The notes below the pieces were generated by a model, which did not search any database, had not been told where the DNA came from, and was given only the letters and a program-made list of their open reading frames with translations. Positions 49,301-60,925 of a DNA stretch of 64,000 bases are shown piece by piece. Each line of letters starts with the position of its first letter. Position 1 is the stretch's first letter. Source of the DNA: Apostichopus japonicus (taxonomy: Eukaryota > Echinodermata > Holothuroidea > Aspidochirotida > Stichopodidae); assembly GCF_037975245.1 (NCBI RefSeq), contig NC_092575.1, positions 26,190,841 to 26,254,840 of the forward strand. Direction: 5' to 3'. The position numbers were made by a program, and so were the translations under genes.

Positions 49301-52300
49301 TCTTGGCCCTCTCCAGCCTTCTCGCGAGCCTCTCCTGAGAGTCCATCGCTGAATCAAACCCAAACTTATAACTTCCTGACCTGTAACAGACATGACTTAT
49401 AACATCAACAGCTGTAAAAGACAGTTGTCTCTTTTCAGAACTGTCCATTCCCTTCTCTGTATGTGGGTTATCATACCCAAAGACTTACAAACAACTGCTA
49501 TCTACTTTTGAAGGCTTGGTTGAGAAGAGTGCTTTTATGTAGGATAGAGGGGTAAAGTAAATACCAAAGTGTCTGGACGGTAATAATGTTAGATATTATA
49601 GATGTTATAGATACTATATGTATGAATGCTATATATATTATAAACACTAATTTAAATTTAAGTACTCATTCTCACACTTCCATAGCCTTGTACTCCAAGG
49701 GGAATTTTGATTGTAGTTGTACTCATGCTGTTTTAATATTTGTACTACAAGTCTTGATCTAGTTATCTGTAACAGGGAATTATAATTTATCCTGCGTCCC
49801 ATAGCCAAATGGGCCAGTTGCTATATATATACTAATGCTGAGATGTACATCAGTTGTGTACACTAAAACCACAGAAGACTTCAGAGACTTGACAATTGCT
49901 ATATAAGATACTTGAATACTAAATTTTATTCCCCGTGTGGCCGTTTGATTTATTGTTCATCTCACATGAAAGCAGCCCTTCTTATAACGGTAAAAGAAAA
50001 CATCACCCCGACTGACCTTTTGCCAGGTGACCGGCTGAGAGATTTTGACTTGGTGCGACTCTTCCTTCTCCTTTTAGGAGACCTTGTTCGGGACCTCGAC
50101 CTTCTTCGGGGAGACCTACACCAAAATCATAAACACTATTATTTAGTAATGGCTACCTACATTACTTATTCTGTTGTACCATCTCCTAAAGTTCTTCTTT
50201 CTTGAATACTTTTCTTTACTCTCTTAATAATCAGAGGGATTATATCAATAGCACCAGTCTTTCCATTTCAGAATTTAAAAGGTACGGGACCAGTTGGGTT
50301 CTGTTGAGTAGTCATGTAGCCTGATCTCACTGTTGGTTTACTGTGAATGTTACCTTATCACACATTGACAGAAGTTACATTACAAAGCTTTCATTTATGT
50401 GAGAGCAGAATAAATTTGGTTTTCGAAGCAAAGAGTATTTTCAAGTAAGGTTGAACCAGGAGTGAAGCTACAGGTCAGGCAACTTCTTAAATATATCATA
50501 TATATATCGGGGGTGCATAACCCCCAGGGTTAAAACTTGCCCTGATAAATAAATATATATATTTTGACATCTTAGACATTGTTATGAATTTAACATATAA
50601 TCCAGAGCCAAACAGACACCTTACCTTCTGCGTCTCCTATCTCGTGACCTGGATCTCCTCCTCCTTGGGCTACGCGATCTGCTCCTCATCCTCCTCCTCC
50701 TAGGACTCCTCGACCTTGATCTGCTCCATTTAGGACTCCTCGACCTGGATATGCTCCTCCTCCTCCTTCCCCTCCTCTTTGACCTAGACCGACTCCTATG
50801 TCTCCTCCTCTCCTTGGAACGTGACCTAGACCTGGACCTTGACCTGCTGCGTCGCTTTCTACTCTTCCTACCCTTGGACCTAGACCTAGAGCGTGATTTA
50901 GATCTGGAACCCTTCCGTTTCCTTTCCTTGGACCTTGACCTAGAGCGTGATCTAGATCTGGAACCCTTCCTTCGTTTCGATGACTTCTTCACGTCAACTT
51001 GGTCTTCTTTCTCTCCGCCTTTGTCATCTTCTCCATCCTTGGACACATCCTTATCTTTGTCCTCTTTCTGCTCCTCCTGCTCTCCATTTTCCTCCGCCTC
51101 TTTTGGGCTTCTGCTCCTCTCTTGTGGACTCTTTGATCTACTTCTTTCTTTACCGCTCTCCTCGTCGTTTTCATCTTTTTCATCCTTACTTGGGCTTTTC
51201 GATTTCTTCCCATTTTTCTCGCTTGAGCTCTTTGATTTCCGTGTATCTGATATTTGAAAAAGTAAAGGCCAATTGGAAAGTGAGAGAATGGAAAACCTTC
51301 TACTCGGCTATTTTAACACAAGCTGTAAGAACCATGCCATGCGATGTTGAAACGAAAACATTATCGCCCATGCACCTCCTTCATAAAATCAATAACCCCA
51401 TTCACCATACTAAAATTCCAAGCTTTTCATAAATTCTTCTATTTTTCTTCAAGAAGAACCTCAACTAGTTGGAACGTAATATTAGTTTGTTTTGAAAAGT
51501 AATTATTCATTACTTAATGAAGTTAAATTTAAATATGAGAATAAAGGTTCACCGTACCAGGACTGACAGAGGATTTACGTTCTCTCTTCTTGGGGCTCCT
51601 GGATCGACTCTCGTCTGCTCCATCTCGGCTTCTTGAGCGACGCCTGCTCCTCCTTCCTTTGCTTCTGGACCGGCTCCTCTTCCGTTTGCTCGGCGACTTT
51701 GACCGGCTCCGTCTTCGTCTGACTGGACTTTTAGAGGCCCTCCTTCGGTCTTCTTTACTCTGCAGAGGTGAAATGGGGAGAAAAATAGGACGGATATTCC
51801 TAGAAAAGGTTCCTTTTAATGCGTGGAAAGAAAAATAATCAGAAGAAGGGAAAGGTATTTATTAGAGAAAGGGTTCAACAAATAGTTCAGCTTTCTTAAA
51901 GATGACTTCAGGCAGCAGAAGTGCTTAGTCTTGATAAATTATAGTCCAAGAAAAACTTGAGTTCTTTCAATGTTTCTGTAGCTAATCAGGTTTTGTAATA
52001 TATTCCACCTTTAAAGATGCTTAATCCCTGGAATGCTCCTTTAAGGTTTAATTGATGACATCATCAGCTCCTCAGTGTAGGCCTATTTCGTTCATAATAA
52101 TTCATTGTCTTATAAATTTCTACTTTACTCAACCAAAACACGTTCTATTAATTCATGTTATCAACAGAGCATGCTTGGATGATATTTAACACCATTAGTC
52201 TGTGAATAATTAATAATAATTAATTATAACACACTGTAAACATGTCATTACAGGGGACATCTTTACCAATGAGGTTTTGTTGTATCTGAGGAACTGACCT

Positions 52301-55300
52301 AATGACCTGTGTATTAGTCTATGTAGTTCAGTCACTTTCATTGATTAGACATATAACCAGGACTGATTACAGTGATTTGTGATGGTTTTTTAACATATCA
52401 AAAAGAACTTTGTGCCCAAAGTCATCCTTTACTAGATAAAAGAGAACTAAATCAAATATTCCAGGCGTGGGTCAAAGTAACCACCTAACTAAACAAAAAA
52501 AAAAGAAGGCACATTAATCCATCCCAAATTTGTAAATTCTGTCACCTATGCCATGAAAAAATTACCAACATCTCTTTAAATGGATTGGATGCGGGTGGGG
52601 TGGGGGTGGGGTTGTGGGGGGTGGAGAAGAAGAGAAAGGAGTCAGAGATTTTGTTTTTCTCAATGACATTAGCCAAACAATGTGTCGCTTTATAAAACTG
52701 TCACGGTCTGATCAAACAACCCTCTCTCTACTTAGCACAATACCTATCTACAAGTTTTGCTATGAAAATTAGTGTACCAGGGTTGCCTCGTAACTCACAA
52801 CACAAGACAGAGTTATTCCCCCCTTGATTATGCTACCTTCATGACAACTGCTAGACCACCTGTTTATATAACATTGTCTTGAATTTCTTCCTCCATTTTC
52901 ATAAGAAAAGTTTTTCTAATGACATCTTGATGCTGGTGTCTACAGAATCTGACATCATAATACTGGCCTATAGTTGATTACCACTAAGGTGCTTACAAAC
53001 TCCTGCATTTGCCTTTTTCCCTCTGAAACTTTAAAAGCCAACTTGTTAAATAGAGAGTTCAGTGCCTGGATTAAATGTGCACTTCATGTGAGCAAGGCTT
53101 CCTACTGCATCCACTGATACATTACTTTAAGGACACAATTTCTGTTAGGTGCTTTTCAATAGAAATGATAACTTCTAATCATGATGTGATTGTTTGCCTT
53201 GGGAATTATTCTAATTGAAACAGCTGGATGAGCCAAGGAGAGATTGTTGCATGCCCATCTTCAGCTTCTATTGGAACAGATATAGGAACCTGCACAGTTT
53301 AACATCTAAACCCGAGGTTTCCCAAAACTGTATTGTGTGTAACTGTAGAGGCTGCACAATGCAAAGAAAAGAAGGGTGCACATGAGTGAATGAACGAATG
53401 TAGCATGGTGTAATATGAGATTCAATTGGTGGCAACATTCCTATGGTAGCTGTGAGTTATATATTAACAGTACCGAAAACATGTGCCGTTCACTGTACAT
53501 CTCTACCAGCAGAATAATGTTGTGATCAAAAAATATCCTTTGTTCTCCCCAAAATCCCAAAGGGATGGGTCAATATAACACCAACATGGTGATTCTTACA
53601 AAACCAAAAAGCCTTGGAAAAAGCTACCTGGAAAGTGGGACTGAACAGTTCTAAAAAGGGAACTGTTTTGGGGATAATGAAAACATAAGGGGATGGGTCA
53701 TCCCCAGAGAATACCATGACACTATTAGGCCACAAGAAATGGTCAAAGGACTCCAAAGTTAAGAGGGAAAGGGGCGGGGAGGGGGGGTTGGGGGATGATT
53801 TATAAACTTCTTCTCGGTTCAACAGCCTTCTTGTATAACCTTGCATTTGTCAAAATGATAGTAGTAAGTTCCGCATGATATCACTACGGTACAGTTGTTT
53901 CAGCCGACAGGAAATAACTTACATTGGAGTGGAGAGATAATCACCTGAGCTCGAGCCAATTACGTGCTTGCTTCAGCCGCCTCCTGTTTCTACATGTGTC
54001 TTGGTGGTGATGTAACAGGCATGAGGCACTTTGGAAGTTTGCCCCACACAACAAAGCTGAAGAATACATTTTTTACAGCAAAGTATGTTAAGATCAAGAA
54101 AGTTCAAGGCTAAACGAGGGACGGAAAAGTTATTTGGGATTGCTTTCACAGTCGTCGTGTCTGTATTAACATTTCGAGTTTCATGAATATGACAAAATTA
54201 CAACAGTCGCCTACACCTCTCTCTCACAGGAAACCTACGCTGGCAGTACCTGCCCAACCTACACAATTCAATATCCTGTTGGACCATGTCCTGAAGCCAA
54301 CTTTGATTTCACCTCATGCACTGTCTATCAATCGAATAACCGATATAATCATTCCTTGGAATCTCACAAGGTTTACACTTTCTTGGAAGTATCACAATCC
54401 TGATGACATGAACCAAGTTAGAGTTTATGCATCTTTTTTCTCTTGTGTGTCACGTATCCCATTTTTGCAATGTCTCCTTCTTTGTAGGTGAATAAATTTT
54501 CTCTATAATTATCTAGGACAGCAAGTACTCACAGCTGCATTAAGTTGAAATTCTTGTATTGGCAACAACATATGGGACAGTCACAATTGACTAACTTGTA
54601 GTTCAGGAAGCTCACAATGCTTGCTGTTGGGATCGAAGGCTTGTAAACCAACACTTTGTCAGCAGTGAACACACACAAAGAATTGATACAGGAAAACACA
54701 GAAGCCATATTCAAAATGACAAATGCATGTACGTATGTATATACATTATATACATATATATATATATATACATGCCAGTAAGGCTTTTAGCATGTCATAA
54801 ATTTTCATTTGTGAATATGGTTTTGCTGTACTATCATGTCTCCTGAGAACAAATCTATTTGCAATACGTTCACACTTCTGACCCAAGAACAAGCTTAAGC
54901 AAAGGTCCTGTTGGCTGCATGGTCAACAGCAATTACAGTATACCACTAGCAGGCATGTACACATATTTGAAAACCAACAGTGTGAGTTTGTTTGTCACTG
55001 AACACTTTATGAATCGAACGTCTTGTGGCGCGAGCAAAAGCTTATCTTTGTTATGAAATTTTCCCTACCCACACAAGCATGCATTACCTTTGACTGGCTC
55101 CGGCTCTTCCTGGATCGGTAACTTCTTTTCCTTTTTTCTGCAGAAACAAAGGGAACTGAAAACTACTGACCAGGCTTCATAAAACTGTCATTATACACCA
55201 AACATCTTTATCTAACATTTGATTTGTTTACAGACTTTGTCTCTTTAATGGTTGAAGGCTTCCATCAGCAGTTCAACCTGCTCAATTCCAAGACGAAAAG

Positions 55301-56160
55301 GATATTCTGGGGGAGGGAGGGGCGGGGGAGGGGCTGAAGTTGATTGCTTTAGTAATTTGCTGAAAATTTTCTGTAACCTTAGGGCCAAATTCACATCCTC
55401 ATAGCATTTTGTGTCGGGAAAGATGTGAATTTCTCAAATTTTGTGATTTATTTTGTAGACATATAGGAATCTGGCAACAGCAGAATGGATGATGTCATCA
55501 GCTGAAAAGCCAGCAAGGATTAGTTATATGTATCTAATCAACCATATCTGTTGTTAGGAGCAAGATACTGAGATGGGGTTTTCAACTAGCAGTGTAGAAT
55601 GTTTTTCTCTTCGATACAAGTTTAACATTAATTGTCACCAGAGAAAACTGTTAATTTGGTTGAGGACTTTCACCAAGCAATTCAAATTGCTCGAATCTAT
55701 TAAAACCTAAAAACCTCTCATTTAACTGTTGGAGGACGAAGCGAAAGATCTACCGACCTTTGACCCTTTTCTCTAGAGATGGTGATCTGGACCTGGTTCT
55801 ACTCCTCCTCTTTCTGGACTTTGTCCTCCTTAATGGCGAATGAGATCGAGAACGTGAACGTGAACGGGAGGCAGACTTTTTGGATTTGGAATGTTTCTCT
55901 TTTGATGCAGAACGTGATCTACTCTCCTCCCTTGGAGGTGGAGGTGGTGGCAGCTCAGAATGATCGTTATCCATTTTGTTATCCGGTGAGTTTTCTGCTT
56001 CATTCTCCTTCTTGCCATCATCATCATCATCATCATCATCATCTTTGTTTTGTTCATCTATTATTGTTTTGGAGGCCTTTGTTTCCTTTTCTTCTGCATC
56101 ACCGTTACTCTCAGACGACAACTCGTCTTCGTGTCGACTCTGATCATCCGACAATTCCAT
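46371..56160 (-). CDS. RSRC2: RSRC2, arginine/serine-rich coiled-coil protein 2, 10 coding exons
   Basis: Model: complement(join(46371..46612, 47279..47384, 47834..47950, 48830..48948, 49223..49380, 50017..50115, 50625..51246, 51558..51759, 55088..55137, 55758..56160)), 2118 nt, 705 aa; human RSRC2 is 434. Every phase agrees. The start is MELSDDQSRHEDELSSE, 16 nt after an acceptor. The N-terminus is acidic with nine Asp in a row, then PPPPPP. A very long RS domain (about 95-458) of RSRSRS and SKERKRK blocks fills exons 2-6. The conserved part follows: AMDSQERLARRLERAKKL, a helical EKEKRQKEEKK, an Ala-rich helix, LAQTGIAVPSYYNPLAINPM, QIKKRKMLW, EKFRRLMGIKGE and QTHTQRGVGLGF, each matching RSRC2 in order. 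The tail is Pro/Thr-rich and ends in nine Thr. RSRC2 is a nuclear protein linked to pre-mRNA splicing; its exact role is poorly known. Confidence 0.93.
46613..47833. other. RSRC2 introns 9 and 10 (coding numbering)
   Basis: Introns 46613-47278 and 47385-47833. The second holds a poly-C tract near 47640. No gene was recognised; open frames on the plus strand at 46866-47261 are not supported. Confidence 0.4.
48105..48440. repeat. 24-bp minisatellite in RSRC2 intron 8
   Basis: About 14 copies of a 24-bp unit such as 'aataaacatgctctgaaact' plus 'taatg'. It lies between RSRC2 exons at 47950 and 48830. Because 24 is a multiple of three, the plus strand shows a 138-codon open frame with an eight-residue repeat (MNKHALKL); this is a by-product of the period and opposes the gene. 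Confidence 0.88.
49105..49240 (-). repeat. Threefold copy of the RSRC2 exon 7 end and its 5' splice site
   Basis: On the minus strand the end of exon 7 (CCGCCACTCAGAAAG, exon end 49223) and donor GTATGCAT with ~20 nt of intron are copied twice downstream. Boundaries fall at 49183/49182 (AATCAGAAAG|GTATGCAT) and 49117/49116 (TGCCACTCAGAAG|GTATGCAT). The third copy keeps about 20 nt of exon sequence; the second keeps less. Spacing is 40 and 66 bp. Confidence 0.8.
49381..50016. other. RSRC2 intron 6
   Basis: About 640 bp of AT-rich intron. No gene or clear repeat was recognised. Confidence 0.4.
50116..50624. other. RSRC2 intron 5
   Basis: About 510 bp, AT-rich, with short (AT)n runs at 50488-50505 and 50550. 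Nothing else was recognised. Confidence 0.4.
51247..55087. other. RSRC2 introns 3 and 4
   Basis: Intron 51247-51557 is short. Intron 51760-55087 (3.3 kb) separates the micro-exon 55088-55137 from the next RS exon. It contains G-rich tracts at 52590 and 53770 and a (TA)n run at 54745-54770. Open frames at 53526-53846 and 54183-54491 have no recognisable family and are not called. Confidence 0.45.
55138..55757. other. RSRC2 intron 2
   Basis: About 620 bp between the micro-exon and the start-codon exon. Contains a poly-G tract at 55310. The donor used (GTCGGT after 55758) is weak but is the only one that keeps frame. Confidence 0.4.
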
Positions 56161-56176
56161 CTTTGATGACGTTAGA

Positions 56177-58792
56177 CTGTAAGAAAAAAGGGTTGACATA
56201 AGTAACGACAGGTTATACTAGCAATGCAAGGTTTTGCCTCAAATTCAGGGTTGGCCGGTTTTTACCGCCCCGGTAAAAAGAAGTTTTTTACCGGTTTTTA
56301 CCGGGAGGTTTTTCCCACCTATAAGTGGGAAAAACTGGGAAAAACCGGGAAAAACCTCAAAATTATATAGAATTCCTAAAAACTCATGTGGAACTTGTGG
56401 AGGAGCATAGAATCTACAAGAAAATGGCATCTTATGGTAGGGGGTTGGGTTACATCCAAAGAACAGCTATGATCTATAACTTGTGAGTTTACCGATTAGA
56501 CTATTATAAATAATTCAAATAAATAATATATTGGATGCTCAAATCAACCAACTTTATTTTCCTATCGAGATGCATAATTCCATTATCTAGAGAATGGACT
56601 CGTATCAAACTGTTGGTGCCTCCTAGGGCTTTGGTTCGTCATATTATACATGCCACATTAGTCCGCTCAGATCCAAATGATGATTCACATCCAAGATTGA
56701 TCACTTCATGTCTGCGATAAATTGTACTCTGTTCACACTTCGCACTAGGCACTGTACTATGCTCATATTGCTTATTGGCACTGTACTAAGTGACTGTTGT
56801 GACATCAACTAATTTGAGAATAAGTAACAATTGGAACAGTTACTTGTGTTGTTGATACTCCTACCTCTTCAGTTAGCCTATACACAGGAAGTGCCCAGTA
56901 TCACCTCACCTGTCCACCTCAAAGTGTTTAATCACTCATGCATGAAGTTGTATAATAATTGGACCATGTTTGCATCAAGGTAAACAGTTTGGTTGTGTGA
57001 ATCCATAGGGCCATTTTGCGTTTAATACTTTAATTGGGCCCATGTGCCTTACAAAGTTTCAAAGCAGTTTCTATTGAGCCCCCTGGATTGAAGTTCACCT
57101 CAATAGACTGTTGCCTACTGTATTAATGGAATGAACTGTCTGAGCATATAATATTATATTATTATATGGTTCCTTGTCCCTTTGAGGCTTTGGATGCCAT
57201 GGTTCGCCACTTCGTTCTATCCTCCGCTGTTCATGCCACATAATAGGCCTGAAGAATTTAGGAGGGGTGAATGTCCCAGTGTAGACCTATAATGGTTTGG
57301 GCAATAGGCAATGCATACTGCTAAAGAGATCGTGACAGAATAACTATACATGTGCAATACGAAAAATACTCTTTTTTCCACAAAAAGTAGAATAAGAATG
57401 TGATAAAACAGCTCAAAATGAAGCTAAGAAACTCCCATATTCAATAAAATATGCCTGTCATGAAACAATATCGTGCCTACTGATGACCCTGCATTTTACG
57501 GACAATTAATACTAGTTTTCGAGACGGAGGCGGTGTTTACCGGTATTTACCAGTTTTTCCCGGTTTTTACCTGGTTTTTACCGCTTAGTGGGAAAAACAG
57601 GTTTTTCCCGGGAAAATGCCAACCCTGCTCAAATTAATGAAAAAGAACATGTGCTTTGTCTGAGACGTTTGTTTTAGACAAAACCCTGACATTCCTCAGA
57701 TACTTAACACCAGAATAAGCTGGATGTAGTACACTTTCTTAATAACTTGCAATTAAACCATCTTAATATTTTGTAGGTTTCTATTCATTATGGCCCTACA
57801 ATGATGAAAAGATTATATGCAGGATGAACATAAAAGATAACCAAACAATTGCTGGGAGGCAATGCCAATCTAACATATTTCTGTGTACAGCTGAAAATTA
57901 ACCATATTTAATTAGTGTGGTGCGGGATCCCGGTAGTCAAGTGAATCCTGGTAACCCGATCCAGGTATTGACAAGTCCCGATCACAGTGCAATGTGTAAA
58001 TACTCCCGGGAGTGGGAAAACAACTGTTTTTTACATTTAACCTCTTATTTATGATGAATCAAAACACTGCATTTGGATTCCCTGGCATTTTGCAAATTTG
58101 TTTACAAGATATTGATAATTGGGAATAAGTATTACAATCAATTCAACATTTAATTAGTTTAGGCCTATTCCAAATCCATTCTGCTACTGTGGGCCTAGAG
58201 TGCTGCTCCAAATTTTAGGTCTAAGCCTAGCCTAAAGGGAAGGGGGACATATAACCTAGGGATGAATTTTAATTATTAATAATAATACATTACTCATTAG
58301 GCCCTTGAGATTGTTTGAGAGCTGTTACTTTGTAAAAGGAATTTGGCCTTTCACAACATTTGATTCTTCATTTGTTAGAAGCTTCTAAACATAAGACTGA
58401 GCAGAGCACTGTTTGTATCACAACAAAGTTACTCCAGGCGCTAGGCCTAGAACTTAGAAGAAACTATTGATGATATTTGTGAGCGGGCTTGGTCCGTAGT
58501 AAGTATAGGCTAGGCTTATACATGTACAAACTATAGGCTGCTAGTACTACTAACCAAAGGCCTATGCATTGATGCTGTTGAGCTATCCTCGTACTCGTTA
58601 AGTCTTACTCTGCGAATTACGCTGCACACTGAAGTATAGCAAAAAACAACACACAAATCAACGCTACGAAAGAGGAACCCTTATGCCGCTAGCCTACATC
58701 TCTTTCAATCAAAGACATCTCAACGCGAATAAACTTACAATCCATTTTTAAAAAGGGAAAAAGCTACAATAAATACATTAATTACAGACTTA
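56177..58792. other. RSRC2 5' UTR intron
   Basis: Between the start-codon exon (acceptor TTCTTACAG, exon start 56176) and the non-coding first exon. Besides the hAT-like element, 57636-58792 is AT-rich with several 'aggccta' words and no recognised gene. Confidence 0.5.
56246..57627. mobile_element. Complete 1382-bp hAT-like element with perfect 8-bp target duplication
   Basis: The ends are CAGGGTTGGC and GCCAACCCTG. On both sides stands the same 8-bp duplication CTCAAATT (56238-56245 and 57628-57635). CAG...CTG ends and 8-bp duplications are the hallmarks of the hAT superfamily. Both subterminal regions are packed with CCGGTTTTTACC- and GGGAAAAACC-type words in both orientations. No transposase open frame is present, so it is non-autonomous. 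It sits in the 5' UTR intron of RSRC2. Confidence 0.9.
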
Positions 58793-58900
58793 CCGAATGC
58801 GAAACAAGTTTAGGCCCGATGAAAGTTAGAATATGGGCTTCAACCTTCAGCAGTCGATGCCGACGGGATTTCGAGCGCTACTTGATGAATTTAAGTGACC
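58793..58900 (-). other. Probable non-coding first exon of RSRC2
   Basis: On the minus strand a strong donor, TCG|GTAAGTCTG, lies at about 58794. The RSRC2 start codon stands 16 nt after an acceptor, so an upstream non-coding exon is needed. The location is about 200-300 bp from the CpG-rich promoter block with ETS and YY1 motifs. The 5' border is a guess. Confidence 0.45.
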
Positions 58901-59106
58901 AAATAAAGGCATAATATATATGCTAGATCTTAGAACGCCTAGTCAAATGAATCGCGATTGTAAGGTGGATAAAAGAATAGAGGGCGGACTGCCCCAAACA
59001 GCTGCTGTGCCAGTATCATATGGCCAGCATGGATAGTCCACTGATCTGTACACTAACTGGATTGGCGGCTCACCGCTTCTGAGCGCTAGTTGGTCTATTC
59101 CCTGTG

Positions 59107-59138
59107 AAGCTACCGGAAGTGGGTTTGCGGCCATCTTG
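59107..59138. promoter_or_regulatory. ETS and YY1 motifs of a probable two-way promoter
   Basis: CCGGAAGT at 59113-59120 is the core ETS/GABP site. GCGGCCATCTTG at 59127-59138 is a YY1 site (CAAGATGGC on the minus strand). Both are typical of CpG-rich promoters of broadly expressed genes. They lie between the RSRC2 first exon (leftward) and the putative gene starting at 59278 (rightward). Confidence 0.55.
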
Positions 59139-59277
59139 AATCACCCAAAAAGACGCCAAACATTTCTTGTTCTGTTGTAAGAGGGTGACGGTGTCACAGT
59201 ATGTTAGCACCAATCAAAATAGATCTTAAAGAAGGTTTGGGGTTTCAGCCAATCGCTGCCAAGCACCCCAAATCAAG

Positions 59278-60925
59278 ATGTCTGCGCCCATAGATGTAAA
59301 CAAAGTGCAAAGCGTATACGGGAAGAATGGCGACTTCCAGCCCGACTTCAAGCGTGTATAGTCAAGGTGAAGGAGCATAGAAATAGAGAAATGGCGAGCG
59401 GTCGATTCGGGCGCTTTGGAAGTGATGGAGAAGTCCGAATTTCGATATAGCCTACCTATAACTAGTAGTAGGCATAGTATTAACTACTGTACAGTAGTTA
59501 CTACTAGTACTACTACTACTAGGCGTAACTGTATTTTAGGAATGTAACTGTGTTAGCCTTACTTAGGCCTGCAAACTGTACTGCCAGTGTCATGCACGGC
59601 AATTCACTCTGGTATTTTAATAATTATTAGTACCCTAGGGCCTAGGATCAATACTTAGCTTTGTACTGGTGGATCCAAGGGGAGGGGTGTCATGCTTTCC
59701 CAAAGGCGATTCACAATATGTCTAATGCCCCATTGTTTGTCCTTTGTACACTGTATAACAATGTGCAGTGTATTGTCTGCAATTTTGAAAAATATAATAT
59801 TATTATCAAGTACTCACTCCACATGTTCTTCAGCACTAGGCTATACTGTACGTATTTCATGGACTTTTGTGGATGAAATTGGAAGCCCGTAGTTTGTAAT
59901 GACTTTATAAACTGCAGTGATTGAGATCCTTGTTTGGACAAGGTGTTGAGCTATTTTAATAAAATTGTGACAGGTGATCAGCATGAGATCCAAGAGAACT
60001 TGATATGTCATTCAAAAGCATGACTATCCAGTCTGGCCTTAATTTCAAAAGATGGTTTCCTGACAACACACCCTGGCAGAAGATGTCAATGATCGTTAAC
60101 ATGCTGATAAAAAAGATAGTACAAGCAGTATAGAAGCACAACCAAAAAACACTGGAAAGGAAAGTTAAGCTGCACTCAAAGACACACAAAATATTTTGCA
60201 TGGTTCCATGACTGGTCTATGGAAGTTGCCATCATGGTATTGTATGAACGGAGACTCTGGAGCAAAATGTTGTTATTCCATATTTAATGGAGTGGCACCT
60301 GGTTAATGGAGATCAAGCACAGTGTATGTAAAATACTGGTGTAAGTCTGAGCAACTGGATATTCGAAAGACTCCCCCATATTGGAATGTTACTTTTAGCT
60401 CAAACAAGCTATGTCACTTGAACTATTGTGACTCAGAATCTTCACTCTGTAAATCTATCTAGCTGTTATCCATCTGTTATTCATCTTTCTACAGTACCTT
60501 TTTGAAGTAACTGGGTGGTGTGAAAGCCCCTCATAGCACTGGGACTGTATGACAGCCTTTGGCTTAGCCATCCTTTACCAACTTTAAACCGTGCAGTCTT
60601 GTGTTTGAGGCAAGTGGGATTGCTTGACAAAAGATTGAACTATTAAGTTTATGTAGACAGCTCAAAATTGGCAAAATACAATTAGCTTCCTAGTTGTATT
60701 AACATGTAATAGATAACCATCAAGGTGGTAATTTTGTTCACCATACATGTATCTGTGCTAGCAGCCTAGGATGTCATCATTTACAGTTTGTATTTAGGAA
60801 TTCTATAAAAATTATGTCTATTTCTTTCAGGTTGACACACGATGTGGTCGATTACTTATTTATGAATCAAGTAGAGCCTTGTTTACAGGAAATCTGCAGC
60901 ATATCATACAACATGCCAGTTTCAG
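59278..60925 (+). CDS. Start of an unrecognised gene (two candidate exons, partial)
   Basis: Exon 1 would be 59278-59355: ATG at 59278 opens MSAPIDVNKVQSVYGKNGDF and reads to FKR, ending at CGT before GTATAG. Exon 2 begins at 60831 after a good acceptor (TTTCTTTCAG) and, in the same phase 0, reads VDTRCGRLLIYESSRALF then TGNLQHIIQHASF, to about 60925 before a GTTTGC. I do not recognise the protein. An alternative start at 59327 (MATSSPTSSVYSQ, donor GTGAAG) gives a stop straight after the same acceptor. In the third phase exon 2 reads LTHDVVDYLFMNQVEPCLQE, which is also open. Both donors are weak. No later exon was found before 64000, so the gene may continue outside the window, be a non-coding transcript, or be wrong. 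Confidence 0.25.

Noticed and set aside
50751-51257. 168-codon plus-strand Leu/Asp-rich frame
   Set aside because: Antisense reading of the RSRC2 RS-coding exon; RS repeats give open Leu/Asp-rich frames on the other strand.
58943-59134. Minus-strand 63-codon frame starting MAANPLPVAS at the YY1 site
   Set aside because: Its ATG is the YY1 motif (AAGATGGC); it has no donor joining RSRC2 in frame and no recognisable family.
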